From Candidatus Mediterraneibacter intestinigallinarum (lineage in GTDB: Bacteria; Bacillota; Clostridia; Lachnospirales; Lachnospiraceae), in NCBI GenBank assembly GCA_019119265.1, contig DWXI01000097.1, positions 1 through 33,297 on the forward strand: DNA of 33,297 nucleotides, given 5' to 3'. Under the pieces are notes generated by a model. It was not told the origin of the DNA, searched no databases, and saw only the letters and a program-made list of their open reading frames with translations. Within the stretch, counting starts at the first letter, position 1; each line of letters begins with the position of its first letter. A program made the translations under genes and the position numbers. Shown here piece by piece: positions 1 to 7,522 of the stretch.

Positions 1-1
1 T

Positions 2-121
2 GCAGTGGCATATGGAAGAAAGAAAAAATATATAACACAGGCTGCTATAAAGGGAAGATACATAAATGTTCTGATGATCGACGAGGAACTGGCTTGTGCA
101 TTACTTGAAGATCAGGAGTGA
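2..121 (+). CDS. C-terminal fragment of a SorC/DeoR-type sugar-binding transcriptional regulator (5' end outside window)
   Basis: Frame 2 is open from the window edge to a TGA at 119-121 and encodes about 39 residues. The end reads KGRYINVLMIDEELACALL, which matches the typical C-terminus of SorC-family sugar-binding domains (G-x-INVL-x-TDE-x-x-A-x-x-LL). Such proteins are cytoplasmic repressors or activators whose C-terminal domain binds a phosphorylated sugar and whose N-terminal helix-turn-helix binds DNA; that part lies outside the window. Only one short motif supports the call, so another sugar-isomerase-fold protein is possible. A hairpin follows about 90 bases downstream. Confidence 0.55.
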   Translation, partial: AVAYGRKKKYITQAAIKGRYINVLMIDEELACALLEDQE

Positions 122-213
122 TATACGACAGTGATTCGGAACAAGCAGGAAATAAAGAATAGGATAAAGGGGCCGTCGGGAAATAGATAGTTCTGAAATA
201 AGCGATATCAAAA

Positions 214-280
214 GGAAGAGGCAATCCTGGAGAGAATTCAGGCTTTGAAAAAGCACGAATTCTCTGGGATTGCCTCTTCC
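214..280. terminator. Long imperfect hairpin, terminator-like in the minus direction
   Basis: Bases 214-239 are complementary to 257-280 (about 24 pairs with a small internal irregularity) around a 17-base loop. Read on the minus strand the stem is followed by CCTTTTG, giving a short U tract; on the plus strand it is followed by TCTCAT. It could end minus-strand transcription through the toxin-antitoxin remnant, or plus-strand transcription from the regulator fragment. The stem is unusually long for a simple terminator. Confidence 0.5.
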
Positions 281-289
281 TCTCATATC

Positions 290-324
290 AAGGGTTAAAA
301 ATCGGTATTAACCGACAACCCCTT
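290..324. other. Second nested hairpin
   Basis: Inner stem 302-306/311-315 (TCGGT with ACCGA, loop ATTA) sits within an outer stem 290-296/317-324 with one bulged C. There is no clear U tract. It lies between the first hairpin and the toxin remnant and may be part of the same termination region. Function unknown. Confidence 0.3.
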
Positions 325-353
325 CGTTTGTTAACAAAAATTCCGTTTTATTG

Positions 354-437
354 CTAAAGCTTGAAAATATCCGCATGTGTTCCGGTGTCCGCAAGCGTAA
401 GTGTCAGAATGTCATTTTTACTATATACACTTATTCT
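354..437 (-). pseudogene. C-terminal remnant of a YafQ/RelE-type toxin
   Basis: Reading the minus strand from 437 down to a TAG at 354-356 gives about 27 codons that end NDILTLTLADTGTHADIFKL. The segment L-T-L-x-D-T-G-(T/S)-H-(A/S)-D-(I/L)-F is the characteristic C-terminus of YafQ-like mRNA interferases, including the conserved late His and Phe. The first roughly 65-70 residues of a normal ~90-aa toxin are missing, so no active ribonuclease can be made. The fragment overlaps the stop of the antitoxin remnant, in the usual antitoxin-then-toxin order. It is too short for standard gene callers. Confidence 0.6.
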
Positions 438-604
438 TCAAGCGCCTTTCGAAGCTCATCCATGTCGGTATATCCCTTGACGTCAGGATCACGGGAAATA
501 CGTCTGGCTTCATCCATAGCATCAAGTGTACGCTGGCTGTAGCGAGGCATTTCGACATTGAAAGGAAGTCCGCCTCTGAGAACACACTGATGGAGGAAAT
601 CCAA
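431..604 (-). pseudogene. 5'-truncated RelB/DinJ-type antitoxin
   Basis: The minus-strand frame ending at TAA 431-433 is open back to an in-frame stop at 605-607. It reads FLHQCVLRGGLPFNVEMP, then an A-M-x-E-A-like helix and a charged C-terminus ending KALEE. The pattern F-x-x-x-x-V-x-x-x-x-LPF-x-V followed by a tail helix that would wrap the toxin is typical of RelB/DinJ antitoxins. The N-terminal ribbon-helix-helix DNA-binding strand and start codon are missing, replaced by an in-frame stop, so the gene is broken. With the adjoining toxin stub it marks a decayed toxin-antitoxin operon. Confidence 0.65.
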
Positions 605-909
605 TTATTATCACCGCCGTCTCTGAATCGGATGCGTATTGCTGATGTATAAACAATAGTGTACAATAAGGAATTATAATGAACAAGAGGAGATCCTATT
701 ATAACAGATTGACAGGAATGTCTAGAGAATAGACTTGGTATAGAAGAAAAAAGTGTAGCTATACATAGGACTAATGGTAAGGTTAGATGTCGATACAAAG
801 AAAATAGACAAAAAATCATGAAAACGTGGGAATCAGGGGTTATAAAAATCTTGAAAACGTGAAAACAAATATAAAAGGTAATAAATGGACAATAACTAAA
901 ATACATCAA
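605..909. other. AT-rich stretch without a recognisable gene
   Basis: No open frame here has a ribosome binding site or family resemblance; the longer frames are broken or out of register with the antitoxin remnant. A 10-base direct repeat TGAAAACGTG occurs at 819-828 and 852-861 (33 bp apart). The stretch probably contains the upstream promoter region of the gene at 968, but no convincing -35/-10 pair was found. Confidence 0.4.
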
Positions 910-939
910 TTGATATATCAAGTATTCGAGTTGATATAT
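910..939. promoter_or_regulatory. Palindromic operator candidate with a repeated half-site
   Basis: TTGATATATCAA at 910-921 is a perfect 12-bp palindrome. Its left part TTGATATAT recurs at 931-939, exactly 21 bp (two helical turns) further on. The pair sits 15-30 bases before the Shine-Dalgarno of the gene at 968, where a repressor would block transcription. The regulator is unknown; the motif resembles AT-rich palindromes bound by MarR-like proteins, but that is a guess. Confidence 0.4.
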
Positions 940-967
940 TTAGTTGAACAATTGGAGGTATTTACCC

Positions 968-1516
968 ATGAAAAAACTCGCAGTCATTTTCCCCGGCGTC
1001 GGCTATCACACGGACAAGCCGCTCCTTTACTACAGCAAGAAAATCGCGTCTCAGAACGGATACGAGATCGTCGAAGTGCCATACGGAAAGTTTCCCAAGG
1101 GAGTAAAAGGTTCCAGGGAAAAGATGGAAAAAGCGTTTTTCAGCGCAGTGGAGCAGGCGGAAGAAATCTTAAAAAACGTGGATTTTTCTGTATATGACGA
1201 CATCCTGTTTATCTCGAAGAGTGTGGGTACTGCGGTTTCGGCAGCTTACGGAGGAAAACATCATCTGAAAACGAGAAACATCTATTACACGCCGGTAGAA
1301 GCATCTTTCCAATTTATGACACAGCCGGGAATTGTATTCACCGGAACAAAAGACTCATGGGTGGATCATGAAGCCATAAAAGAAGGATGTAAGAAAGGCG
1401 GATTTCCGCTGCATGTTATTGAGGATGCAAACCATTCGCTGGAGACAGGCGATGTGATGACAGATCTGGAGAATCTGCGGGAAATCATGGCGGTTACGGA
1501 GATGTATGTCAGCTAA
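968..1516 (+). CDS. Alpha/beta-hydrolase-like protein
   Basis: 182 residues, probably cytoplasmic. The N-terminus MKKLAVIFPGVGYHTDKPLL is a beta strand followed by a G-x-G-Y-x-x-DKPL loop, as in small alpha/beta hydrolases. ISKSVGTAVS at about 84-93 fits a nucleophile elbow (S-x-S-x-G-T), and DANHSLE near 160 would supply the catalytic histidine; an Asp in FTGTKDSWVDHE could be the acid. The substrate is unknown. The ATG at 968 is chosen because GGAGG lies at 954-958; an in-frame TTG at 944 precedes that site. The next gene starts 69 bases after the stop, with a hairpin between. Confidence is good for the fold and low for activity. Confidence 0.75.
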   Translation: MKKLAVIFPGVGYHTDKPLLYYSKKIASQNGYEIVEVPYGKFPKGVKGSREKMEKAFFSAVEQAEEILKNVDFSVYDDILFISKSVGTAVSAAYGGKHHLKTRNIYYTPVEASFQFMTQPGIVFTGTKDSWVDHEAIKEGCKKGGFPLHVIEDANHSLETGDVMTDLENLREIMAVTEMYVS

Positions 1517-1535
1517 AGCTGACCCGAATCCCGCG

Positions 1536-1559
1536 TCAAGACTCGTGAGCGAGTCTTGA
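1536..1559. other. Perfect 10-bp intercistronic hairpin
   Basis: TCAAGACTCG (1536-1545) pairs with CGAGTCTTGA (1550-1559) around a TGAG loop. No U tract follows, so it is more likely an RNA stability or processing element, or a weak terminator, between the hydrolase gene and the helicase gene. Confidence 0.45.
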
Positions 1560-1585
1560 AATCAGAAGATACAGAGGAATAATCT

Positions 1586-4500
1586 ATGAACCATATTGCA
1601 CAGAGTATTTTCCGGGCAATCCATGAAGGAAAATGGATCAGCATCGAGTATCGAAACCAGAATGAGGAAACGACAAATTACTGGATCGCTGTCAACGGGA
1701 TCAATGTGAAAAACAGAACATTGAGTGTGGAGGGCTTTCACCTTGTAAAGCATACGATCGGTGAATTCAAGGTGATCTATCTGGACTCGATCTTGTCTGC
1801 TTCCGTGGTGGAAGCCTCTTATTGTAAGATACGTCCGGAGCTCGTGCGGGATATTGAGGAACATCCGGAAAAATATGAGCCGTTGTTCGGACAGCCTGTG
1901 AACCTGAAAATATTGAACTATCTGGCGGACTGCAGCCGCCTGGATACGGAGCTGTACGAGTGTGATTATGCTCTGATAAAAAAGATTGACGGCGGCAGCT
2001 TCCGCGGCAGGGAATATTTTTTAAATGACGAGCAGTTTTCCGAACTTGTGCAGCAGTTTCAGCGCGAAAGCAGCCGTCAGAGGGAACACAAGGCAGGCGG
2101 CTCTCAAAACGGAGGCGCTGCGCGTGAAGGAAATCATAAATGGCAGTACCGGCAGCTTGCCCTTAATGAGCTGAGTATCCCTGTGCGGGGAAGAAAGCCG
2201 GGGAAAGAAGCGCTGTATGTGATGGCATACCGCAGGCTGAATCTGGATGTCCGCCGGAGAACACTGCGGGCGGACGATGAAGTGACAGTGTGCCGGGAGT
2301 TTACCGTGGGCGGAGAACAGGAGAGCATCCGAAAGTATATGGACCCTGCGGATTATGATCTGCTGAATGATTTTGATAAGAACAGGGAGCTGATAAAGGA
2401 CAGGATCACAGCTTATAACCGTCTCAGCCAGGGAGTGGATGACCGCCCGTATATCATTGCGCTTGCAAGGGATATCAAGGTAGACCTGAATAACGAATAT
2501 CAGTGGATCGCAAAGAGTCTGGAAGAGGGCGAAGAGACCTGGCCGATCAAGGCATTTTTCGGGAAGATGACGGCAAGACCGGTACGGCGCAGGGAGTATC
2601 CGCTGGCGCTCCTTGAGAAAAAGGTGAATCTGGATCAGCTTCTTGCCATCCACAACGCCATAAAATATCCGGTGACCTATGTACAGGGGCCTCCCGGAAC
2701 GGGGAAATCCTACACGATCATAAACACGATCATCACCGCTTTCTTTAATGAGAAGACGGTGCTGCTGGCATCTTACAATAATCACCCCATCGATACAGTT
2801 GTGGATGACCTGAAAGGAATGGAATATAAAAACGGGATCCGAATCCCGTTCCCGGTGATACGGCTGGGCAATGCAGAACTGACGAAAGCCGCTTTAATAG
2901 AAATGAGAGAGCTGTATGAAGACCTCGGAAAGTGGAAAGTATTCGAAGGCACTCTGGACAAGAACAGGGATGAGAAGATTGCCCGGGTAAAGCGGCTCAC
3001 GAAACTTCTGAGAGAGTATGAGGAGACCTTGAACCTCAGGGAGAAGAAAGAGGCGATCGAGTGTCTGATGAACACAAACCGTCATCTGACATTTCAGGCG
3101 GATCTGCAGGGAAGGCAGCTTGCGGAAGTAGACCGGGAGCTTGATGCGATCGGGGAGATCACCAATGAGCAGGCGCTGGCGTTGCTGGATGATGACGAAA
3201 AGGAATTCCGGAAATACCTGCATTTTACTTCCATCCGTTATCTGAAACGAATGGCGGAGCCGAAGAATGAAGATCTGAGGAATATACTGGAGATGGAAGA
3301 TGAGAATGAACAGGTAAAAGCGTTCAATCAATATATCGGGGAGCCGGAGAGCCTGAAACGGTTTCTGAGGATATTTCCTGTTGTCGCCACGACGTGTATT
3401 TCCGCGCATAAGCTGGGAACGCCGCAGCCGTATTTTGACATGACCATCATGGACGAGGCGAGCCAGTGTAACACAGCGATGTCGCTGGTGCCGATCCTGC
3501 GCGGAAAGAACCTGATGCTCGTGGGAGATCCCCAGCAGCTCAGTCCGGTGATCCTGCTGGATGAGAAAGATAACGCCATCCTCCGGCAGCGTTACCGTGT
3601 GCCTGATGAGTATGATTATGCCAAGAATTCTATATATAAGGCATTTCTTGCGAATGATGCAGTAAGTGAGGAAATCCTTCTGCGGCATCATTACAGATGC
3701 TGCCCTGCGATTATTTCATTTAACAACAAAAAATATTACAACAATAAATTGATCATTGAGAATAAGAAAAATCCGGAAACGCCCCTTGTCTACATAGATG
3801 TCGCCGATAACAGGACGGATTATAAAAATACCGCGCCCGAGGAGGCGGAACGTATTCTGGAATATGTCAGGAAATATCAGGATAAGAAGATCGGAGTTAT
3901 CACGCCGTTTGCAAATCAGAGGGAATATATCAGCAGGCGGCTCGAAGAGGAGAACATTAAAAATGTATCCTGCGGAACAGTCCATGCATTTCAGGGGGAT
4001 CAGCAGGATATCATCCTGTTTTCAACCGCGCTGACGGATCAGACTTCGGATAAGACTTACAACTGGCTCAAGAATAACCGGGAACTGATCAACGTGGCCA
4101 CTTCCCGGGCCGTAGAGAAACTGGTGCTCATTACCAGTACGAAGAATCTGGAACGGCTCCATCAGGACTCTGAAAGAGACGATATGTACGAGCTGGCGCA
4201 GTATGTCAGGAAGAAAGGAGAGTACGAGGTGACTCCCGATGAAGTGAATTCGAGGGCGCTGGGCATTAAGCCGTACAGTACGCAGACGGAAGAGGCGTTT
4301 CTTGTGAGCCTGAATCACGCTTTGGATAATATCCTGAATAACGGAAGAAGATGCAAGGTGAGAAAAGAAGTGGCCATCTCCCAGGTGTTTCAGGAGAATC
4401 TGTCGCATGACAGCCTGTTCTATAACGGAAGATTTGACTTTGTGATCTATGAACAGGAATACGGCGGAAAGGAACTTCCGATTCTGGCGATCGAGCTGGA

Positions 4501-4666
4501 CGGTATGGAGCATCAGGATGATGAGCTGGTGAAAAAGCGTGACCGGGAGAAAGCAAATATTTGCCGGGCTCATGGATTCGAATTGATCCGGGTGGAGAAT
4601 TCTTACGCAAGACGGTACTATTATATAAAAGAAATTCTGGAAGAATATTTCAAGAGGATAAGATAA
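1586..4666 (+). CDS. Superfamily 1 (UPF1-like) helicase fused to a Vsr/DUF559/DUF2726-like nuclease domain, with a WYL-like N-terminus
   Basis: 1026 residues. Residues ~1-95 (AIHEGKWISIEYRN, later a repeated beta-strand pattern ending VIYLDSILSASV) resemble a WYL-type ligand-sensing SH3 barrel. The helicase core follows: Walker A GPPGTGKS at 368-375, Walker B DEAS at 623-626, motif III GDPQQLSP at 647-654, VHAFQGD at 799-805 and NVATSRA at 836-842. This is the UPF1/Dna2-like SF1B layout with a ~250-residue charged insertion after motif I. The C-terminal ~120 residues contain D951 in GRFDFV and ELDG at 970-973 followed by H and R/K residues, a PD-(D/E)XK nuclease pattern of the DUF559/DUF2726/Vsr-like type. 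It should unwind and cleave nucleic acid. Start chosen at ATG with GAGGA 8 bases upstream. The ATL gene begins one base after its stop, implying coupled translation. A repair or phage-defence role is inferred. Confidence 0.85.
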   Translation: MNHIAQSIFRAIHEGKWISIEYRNQNEETTNYWIAVNGINVKNRTLSVEGFHLVKHTIGEFKVIYLDSILSASVVEASYCKIRPELVRDIEEHPEKYEPLFGQPVNLKILNYLADCSRLDTELYECDYALIKKIDGGSFRGREYFLNDEQFSELVQQFQRESSRQREHKAGGSQNGGAAREGNHKWQYRQLALNELSIPVRGRKPGKEALYVMAYRRLNLDVRRRTLRADDEVTVCREFTVGGEQESIRKYMDPADYDLLNDFDKNRELIKDRITAYNRLSQGVDDRPYIIALARDIKVDLNNEYQWIAKSLEEGEETWPIKAFFGKMTARPVRRREYPLALLEKKVNLDQLLAIHNAIKYPVTYVQGPPGTGKSYTIINTIITAFFNEKTVLLASYNNHPIDTVVDDLKGMEYKNGIRIPFPVIRLGNAELTKAALIEMRELYEDLGKWKVFEGTLDKNRDEKIARVKRLTKLLREYEETLNLREKKEAIECLMNTNRHLTFQADLQGRQLAEVDRELDAIGEITNEQALALLDDDEKEFRKYLHFTSIRYLKRMAEPKNEDLRNILEMEDENEQVKAFNQYIGEPESLKRFLRIFPVVATTCISAHKLGTPQPYFDMTIMDEASQCNTAMSLVPILRGKNLMLVGDPQQLSPVILLDEKDNAILRQRYRVPDEYDYAKNSIYKAFLANDAVSEEILLRHHYRCCPAIISFNNKKYYNNKLIIENKKNPETPLVYIDVADNRTDYKNTAPEEAERILEYVRKYQDKKIGVITPFANQREYISRRLEEENIKNVSCGTVHAFQGDQQDIILFSTALTDQTSDKTYNWLKNNRELINVATSRAVEKLVLITSTKNLERLHQDSERDDMYELAQYVRKKGEYEVTPDEVNSRALGIKPYSTQTEEAFLVSLNHALDNILNNGRRCKVRKEVAISQVFQENLSHDSLFYNGRFDFVIYEQEYGGKELPILAIELDGMEHQDDELVKKRDREKANICRAHGFELIRVENSYARRYYYIKEILEEYFKRIR

Positions 4667-4667
4667 A

Positions 4668-5039
4668 ATGAGTTTCGATTTCTATAAACGCGCCGCCATT
4701 GTCTGCCGCGCGATTCCTTACGGAAAGGTTGCGACATACGGGCAGATCGCGCTTCTCTGCGGCAGGCCGAAGAATGCACGTCAGGTAGGATATGCGCTGA
4801 ACCGGAACCGGCTGGGAGATGATATTCCCGCCCACCGGGTGGTAAATGCAAGAGGGATTTTAAGCGGAGCCGCGGCATTTGATACAGCGGATATGCAGAA
4901 GCTGCTTCTGGAAAATGAGGGCGTGGAAGTCGGTTTTACTCCGGACGGCTGGCAGGTGGATCTCAAGAAGGACGGCTGGCACAATACGCTGGAAGAAGCA
5001 TTGCGCTTTCAGGAAATATTTGAGGCGCAGGATATATAA
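4668..5039 (+). CDS. Alkyltransferase-like protein (ATL), MGMT family without the catalytic cysteine
   Basis: 123 residues covering the DNA-binding half of O6-alkylguanine-DNA alkyltransferases: IPYGKVATYGQIA helix, ARQVGYAL (Arg38 is the base-flipping arginine position), then the active-site loop. That loop reads IPAHRVV, so Ala55 replaces the alkyl-accepting Cys of the usual PCHR motif. ATLs bind and flip O6-alkylguanine without repairing it and hand the lesion to nucleotide excision repair. The protein is slightly longer than minimal ATLs, with a ~25-residue acidic tail. The start lies one base after the helicase stop, with AAGAGGA inside the helicase 3' end as ribosome binding site, so the two are surely co-expressed. 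Confidence 0.9.
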   Translation: MSFDFYKRAAIVCRAIPYGKVATYGQIALLCGRPKNARQVGYALNRNRLGDDIPAHRVVNARGILSGAAAFDTADMQKLLLENEGVEVGFTPDGWQVDLKKDGWHNTLEEALRFQEIFEAQDI

Positions 5040-5060
5040 AGCGTGCAGAGGTATTAGAAC

Positions 5061-5948
5061 ATGAAGATCAAGTGTATCGCCCTCGATCTGGACCGGACGA
5101 CGCTGGACAGTCAGGGGCATCTGAGTGAAGAAAACAGAAGAGCCATTGAGAATGCTGTCGCAGCAGGCGTATATGTGGTGGTGGCGAGCGGACGGTCGCT
5201 GGATTCATTGCCGGCAGAGATCACGGATATCACAGGCATACGATATGCCATTACATCCAACGGAGCGGCAGTCTATGATCTGTGTGAAAGAAAATGTCTG
5301 AGGCAGTTTAAGATGACTCCGGAATCCGCAGAGGATATCCTGCGGCATACGGAGCCGGAGCGGATGAAGGATGCATACGGAGAGGCAGCAGGGATGTCGG
5401 AAGTAGAAATGTCTGAAATCGAGATATCTTACGAGGCGTTTATCGATGGCAGAGCTTTTGCGGAGAGCCGGTATGTGGCGGATCCGGTGCGTTTCGGAGC
5501 TATGCCGCAGGCGATTTCCTACATACAGGGCACCCGCGCGCCGGTTGAGGATATGAGGACTTTTATCCGCGAACATAAGTCGGAACTGGACTGCATTGAC
5601 CTTGTGGTAAAAAGCGAGGATATGAAGCATAAATTGTGGAAAAATCTCCGGGAAAATGTCCGAGATGTGTATATCACATCTTCCGTAAGACAGCTTCTTG
5701 AAATCTCTCACAGAGATGCAGGCAAGGAATCCGGCGCGAAGTTCCTGCTGGAATATCTCGGACTGACAAGAGAAGAACTTGCCGCGTTCGGTGACGGGGA
5801 TAATGACAGCGGGCTTCTCAAATATGCAGGAATCGGTTTTGCCGTGGCAAATGCGTCTCCGGAATGCAGAGATGCCGCAGATGAAATTGTCGCTTCTAAT
5901 GACGAAAACGGTGTTGCACAGGGAATCAATAAAATTCTGGCAATGTGA
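5061..5948 (+). CDS. Cof-type HAD-IIB family phosphatase
   Basis: 295 residues. Motif I is DLDRTTLDS with Asp9 as nucleophile and Asp11 as general acid; VVVASGR at ~38-44 provides the motif II region, ITSNGAAVYD is the family signature, a C2-type cap lies in the middle, and FGDGDNDSGLLKYAG near 240-255 is motif III/IV binding Mg2+. These enzymes remove phosphate from sugar phosphates or cofactors such as FMN and PLP. Motif I is unusual because the normal DLDGTLL glycine is Arg12 and the following leucine is Thr14. Both aspartates remain, so activity is still likely. It lies 21 bases after the ATL gene, with a modest AGAGG ribosome binding site. Confidence 0.88.
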   Translation: MKIKCIALDLDRTTLDSQGHLSEENRRAIENAVAAGVYVVVASGRSLDSLPAEITDITGIRYAITSNGAAVYDLCERKCLRQFKMTPESAEDILRHTEPERMKDAYGEAAGMSEVEMSEIEISYEAFIDGRAFAESRYVADPVRFGAMPQAISYIQGTRAPVEDMRTFIREHKSELDCIDLVVKSEDMKHKLWKNLRENVRDVYITSSVRQLLEISHRDAGKESGAKFLLEYLGLTREELAAFGDGDNDSGLLKYAGIGFAVANASPECRDAADEIVASNDENGVAQGINKILAM

Positions 5949-5990
5949 GAAGAGAGAGCTGGAATCAGGCTGTAAGCAGGGAGGTTCATT

Positions 5991-6686
5991 ATGGCGCTAT
6001 ATGCGATAGGAGATTTTCACTTGTCGTTCACGGCCAATAAACCGATGGACGTGTTCGGGAGCGAGTGGAAGAACCATGTGAGAAAGATTGAGAAATACTG
6101 GAAGAAATATGTAAAGGAAACAGATACTGCGGTTATCACAGGCGACCATTCCTGGGGAAGAAATCTGGACGAATGCAAGGAAGACCTGGAATTTATCGAG
6201 GCGCTCCCGGGGCGCAAGATCCTGCTCAGAGGCAATCATGACATGTTCTGGGATGCGAAGAAGACAGAGCGGCTCAACAGCCTGTACGATGGAAGGCTCA
6301 GCTTTCTGCAGAATAATTTCTATGCATATGAGGATTATGCTCTGGTCGGAACAAAGGGGTATTGCTATGAGGGTAAAGACAGTTATGAGCACTTTGAGAA
6401 GATCAGGGACCGGGAGCTTGTAAGACTGCGGGCGTCTTTCGAGGAGGCGCGCTCTGCGGGATACCGGAAATATATTATGTTCCTGCACTACCCGCCCACC
6501 AGTATCGGCGAGACGGAGAGCGGATTTACAAAGATGGCACAGGAATACGGGGCGGAGCAGGTCGTGTATTCCCACTGCCACGGGAAGGCGAGATATGATG
6601 ACAGCTTTCACGGAGAAGTGGACGGCATTATCTATCATCTTGTGTCTTCTGATTATCTTAGATTTAAACCGGAGAGAATATTATGA
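5991..6686 (+). CDS. Calcineurin-like metallophosphoesterase
   Basis: 231 residues. The metal-binding signatures occur in order: GDFH (Asp8, His10), GDHSWG near 51-56, GNHD at 81-84 and a late FLHYPP...HCHGKA histidine pair near 163-205. This is the dinuclear metallophosphoesterase layout and suggests hydrolysis of phosphomonoesters, phosphodiesters or nucleotides. The second motif has His where most relatives have Asn (GDxxW instead of GDNVD-like), a feature of this predicted-phosphohydrolase subgroup. GGGAGG stands 7 bases before the ATG. Its TGA overlaps the yaaA start by 4 bases, giving translational coupling. The substrate cannot be read from the sequence. Confidence 0.87.
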   Translation: MALYAIGDFHLSFTANKPMDVFGSEWKNHVRKIEKYWKKYVKETDTAVITGDHSWGRNLDECKEDLEFIEALPGRKILLRGNHDMFWDAKKTERLNSLYDGRLSFLQNNFYAYEDYALVGTKGYCYEGKDSYEHFEKIRDRELVRLRASFEEARSAGYRKYIMFLHYPPTSIGETESGFTKMAQEYGAEQVVYSHCHGKARYDDSFHGEVDGIIYHLVSSDYLRFKPERIL

Positions 6687-7468
6687 AGATTATCATTTCA
6701 CCAGCGAAAAAAATGAATATAGACACAGACACCCTGGCATGCAGGAGCATACCTGTTTTTCTTGATGAAACAAAAGAACTTCTTGTCTGGATGCGGCGTC
6801 TTACCTTCGGGCAGGCAAAGGAGCTGTGGAAGTGCAATGACAAGATTGCCGAACAGAATTACAGAAGATTTCAGGAGATGGATCTTGAACGGAATCTGAC
6901 TCCGGCGGTCATAGCCTATGAAGGAATCCAGTATCAGTATATGGCGCCTGCCGTATTCGGCGGAGCGCAAACGGATTATATTCAGGAACATCTGTGCATT
7001 TTATCCGGATTTTACGGCGTGCTGAAACCTTTTGACGGTGTGACGCCGTACAGGCTGGAGATGCAGGCGAAGGCGTCCGAAGCCGGAGACCTGTATAAAT
7101 TCTGGGGCGATAAACTATATCGGGAAGTGACGAGGGAAGAACAGGGGGCAGGAAGTCTTATTGTAAATCTGGCGTCCAAAGAGTATTCAAAATGTGTGGA
7201 GAAGTATCTGGCTCCTGAAGACACATACCTGACGATTGTGTTCGGAGAGCTGGAGGACGGGAAAGTGAAGCAGAAGGGAACGTTCGCCAAGATGGCGAGG
7301 GGTGAAATGGTGCGCTATCTGGCGGAGAATAATGTGCAGGAGCCGGAGGGGATCAAAGGGTTTGACAGGCTTGGATACTGTTTTGATGAAGCACTTTCAG
7401 GTGAACGGGAATATGTGTTTCTGAAAAATTTGAAAAAGGTGCAGCCGACGGACGGGGAGACAGTCTGA
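6683..7468 (+). CDS. yaaA: Peroxide stress protein YaaA (DUF328/UPF0246)
   Basis: 261 residues with the family hallmarks MKIIISPAKKM at the start, YEGIQYQYM, ILSGFYGVLKPFDGVTPYRLEM in mid-protein, NLASKEY and a KGTFAKMARGEMVRY segment near the C-terminus. In E. coli YaaA lowers intracellular free iron during hydrogen peroxide stress and binds DNA; length and motifs agree with that family. The ATG overlaps the preceding metallophosphoesterase stop (ATGA at 6683-6686). Placement beside a helicase-nuclease, an ATL and an aldo/keto reductase fits a damage-response theme. No dedicated promoter is evident. Confidence 0.93.
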   Translation: MKIIISPAKKMNIDTDTLACRSIPVFLDETKELLVWMRRLTFGQAKELWKCNDKIAEQNYRRFQEMDLERNLTPAVIAYEGIQYQYMAPAVFGGAQTDYIQEHLCILSGFYGVLKPFDGVTPYRLEMQAKASEAGDLYKFWGDKLYREVTREEQGAGSLIVNLASKEYSKCVEKYLAPEDTYLTIVFGELEDGKVKQKGTFAKMARGEMVRYLAENNVQEPEGIKGFDRLGYCFDEALSGEREYVFLKNLKKVQPTDGETV

Positions 7469-7522
7469 AGAAAAGCCTGTTTCTTCAATCAAACAGAACA
7501 TTTAGGATATGGAGGAAAAGTT

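Noticed and set aside
421-921. 166-codon minus-strand frame
   Set aside because: It reads the antitoxin remnant in another frame, has no ribosome binding site and its residues look like low-complexity shadow sequence.
2021-2785. 254-codon minus-strand frame within the helicase gene
   Set aside because: Antisense shadow of a strongly motif-supported plus-strand gene; no ribosome binding site or domain.
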